This document shows positions 63,879 to 64,000 of a DNA stretch of 64,000 nt, one piece after another. Numbering within the stretch: the first letter of the stretch is position 1; each line of letters starts with the position of its first letter. Origin of the DNA: Methylococcales bacterium (GTDB lineage Bacteria; Pseudomonadota; Gammaproteobacteria; Methylococcales; Methylomonadaceae). Position numbers and translations under genes: made by a program. Location: the NCBI GenBank assembly GCA_028712795.1, contig JAQTPT010000003.1, positions 79,583 through 143,582 on the forward strand. The letters run 5' to 3'. Under the pieces are notes generated by a model. The model worked only from the letters and a program-made list of their open reading frames with translations. It did not search any database and was not told the origin of the DNA.

Positions 63879-64000
63879 GGAATGAGCATAAATTAATTTA
63901 GGCAAATTCAGTTTAAGAATTAACCTTTGCGCGAAAGAAACTTTCTTCAAAATTAACAAATGATAAAACCTTACGCCAAAGAAATTGAAGCACAGATGCA
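63879..64000 (+). mobile_element. Second ISAzo13-like copy, left end (continues past window)
   Basis: GGAATGAGCATAAATTAATT at 63879 matches the outer end of the copy at 38494 (read inward). The following 80 nt are nearly the same, up to the transposase start. Confidence 0.85.
63960..64000 (+). CDS. Transposase, first 13 codons of second copy
   Basis: ATG at 63960 starts MIKPYAKEIEAQM, one residue different from the transposase at 37191-38414. The remainder is beyond the edge. Confidence 0.85.
   Translation, partial: MIKPYAKEIEAQM

Overview
The window looks like a chromosomal segment of a Gram-negative gammaproteobacterium. Evidence is the pair of LPS heptosyltransferases, GlnE, the NarGHJI/NirK/NorCB set and the lipoprotein signals. 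The mix of glycogen phosphorylases, phosphoketolase plus acetate kinase, penicillin-acylase-like protein and a nitrate-to-N2O chain resembles Methylococcales methanotrophs (Methylobacter/Methylomonas type). This is an inference: no methane or methanol oxidation gene lies in the window. No tRNA, rRNA or CRISPR array was seen.

Layout. 0-15.4 kb is mostly housekeeping: 5' part of ppk1 (minus), an alpha-glucan phosphorylase, a penicillin-acylase-family hydrolase, glnE, two small genes (CcbP-like, YgiT-type zinc finger), and an ilvE-waaF-waaC run. 15.5-16.5 kb is a frameshifted transposase relic. 16.9-31.2 kb is a denitrification block: nsrR (minus) faces narK(fusion)-narGHJI-nirK-orf-norC-norB (plus), enough to take nitrate to N2O. 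An NsrR-type palindrome lies between nsrR and narK. 31.3-36.9 kb continues the nitrogen-oxide theme: a MOSC protein, a CopD-like protein, rubredoxin, an HPP-CBS membrane protein, a truncated haemoglobin with a flavin/2Fe-2S reductase (possible two-gene NO dioxygenase), and a divergent SufR-like Fe-S regulator.

37.2-38.5 kb is an intact-looking ISAzo13-type element. 39.5-48.7 kb (minus) is a seven-gene signalling operon: kaiC, two kaiB, a PAS histidine kinase, a single-domain response regulator, a REC-PAS-GAF-HD-GYP protein and a REC-PAS-PAS-GGDEF-EAL protein. It appears to link a KaiBC module without KaiA to cyclic-di-GMP turnover. kaiC is visibly richer in GC than the nar and glnE regions.

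49-55.2 kb holds small or poorly known genes (a DUF2582-like wHTH protein, a membrane protein, a YfcE-type phosphoesterase, tiny ORFs, a Tyr/Gly-rich lipoprotein) plus a sulfurtransferase and a lipoprotein cyclase. 55.8-62.8 kb is a carbon block: phosphoketolase, glycogen phosphorylase, histidine phosphatase, acetate kinase. It suggests glycogen breakdown feeding a phosphoketolase-acetate route. The window ends with a VIT-family transporter, a REP-like hairpin and the start of a second copy of the ISAzo13-type element. A diverged solo end of the same element lies on the other side of the VIT gene.
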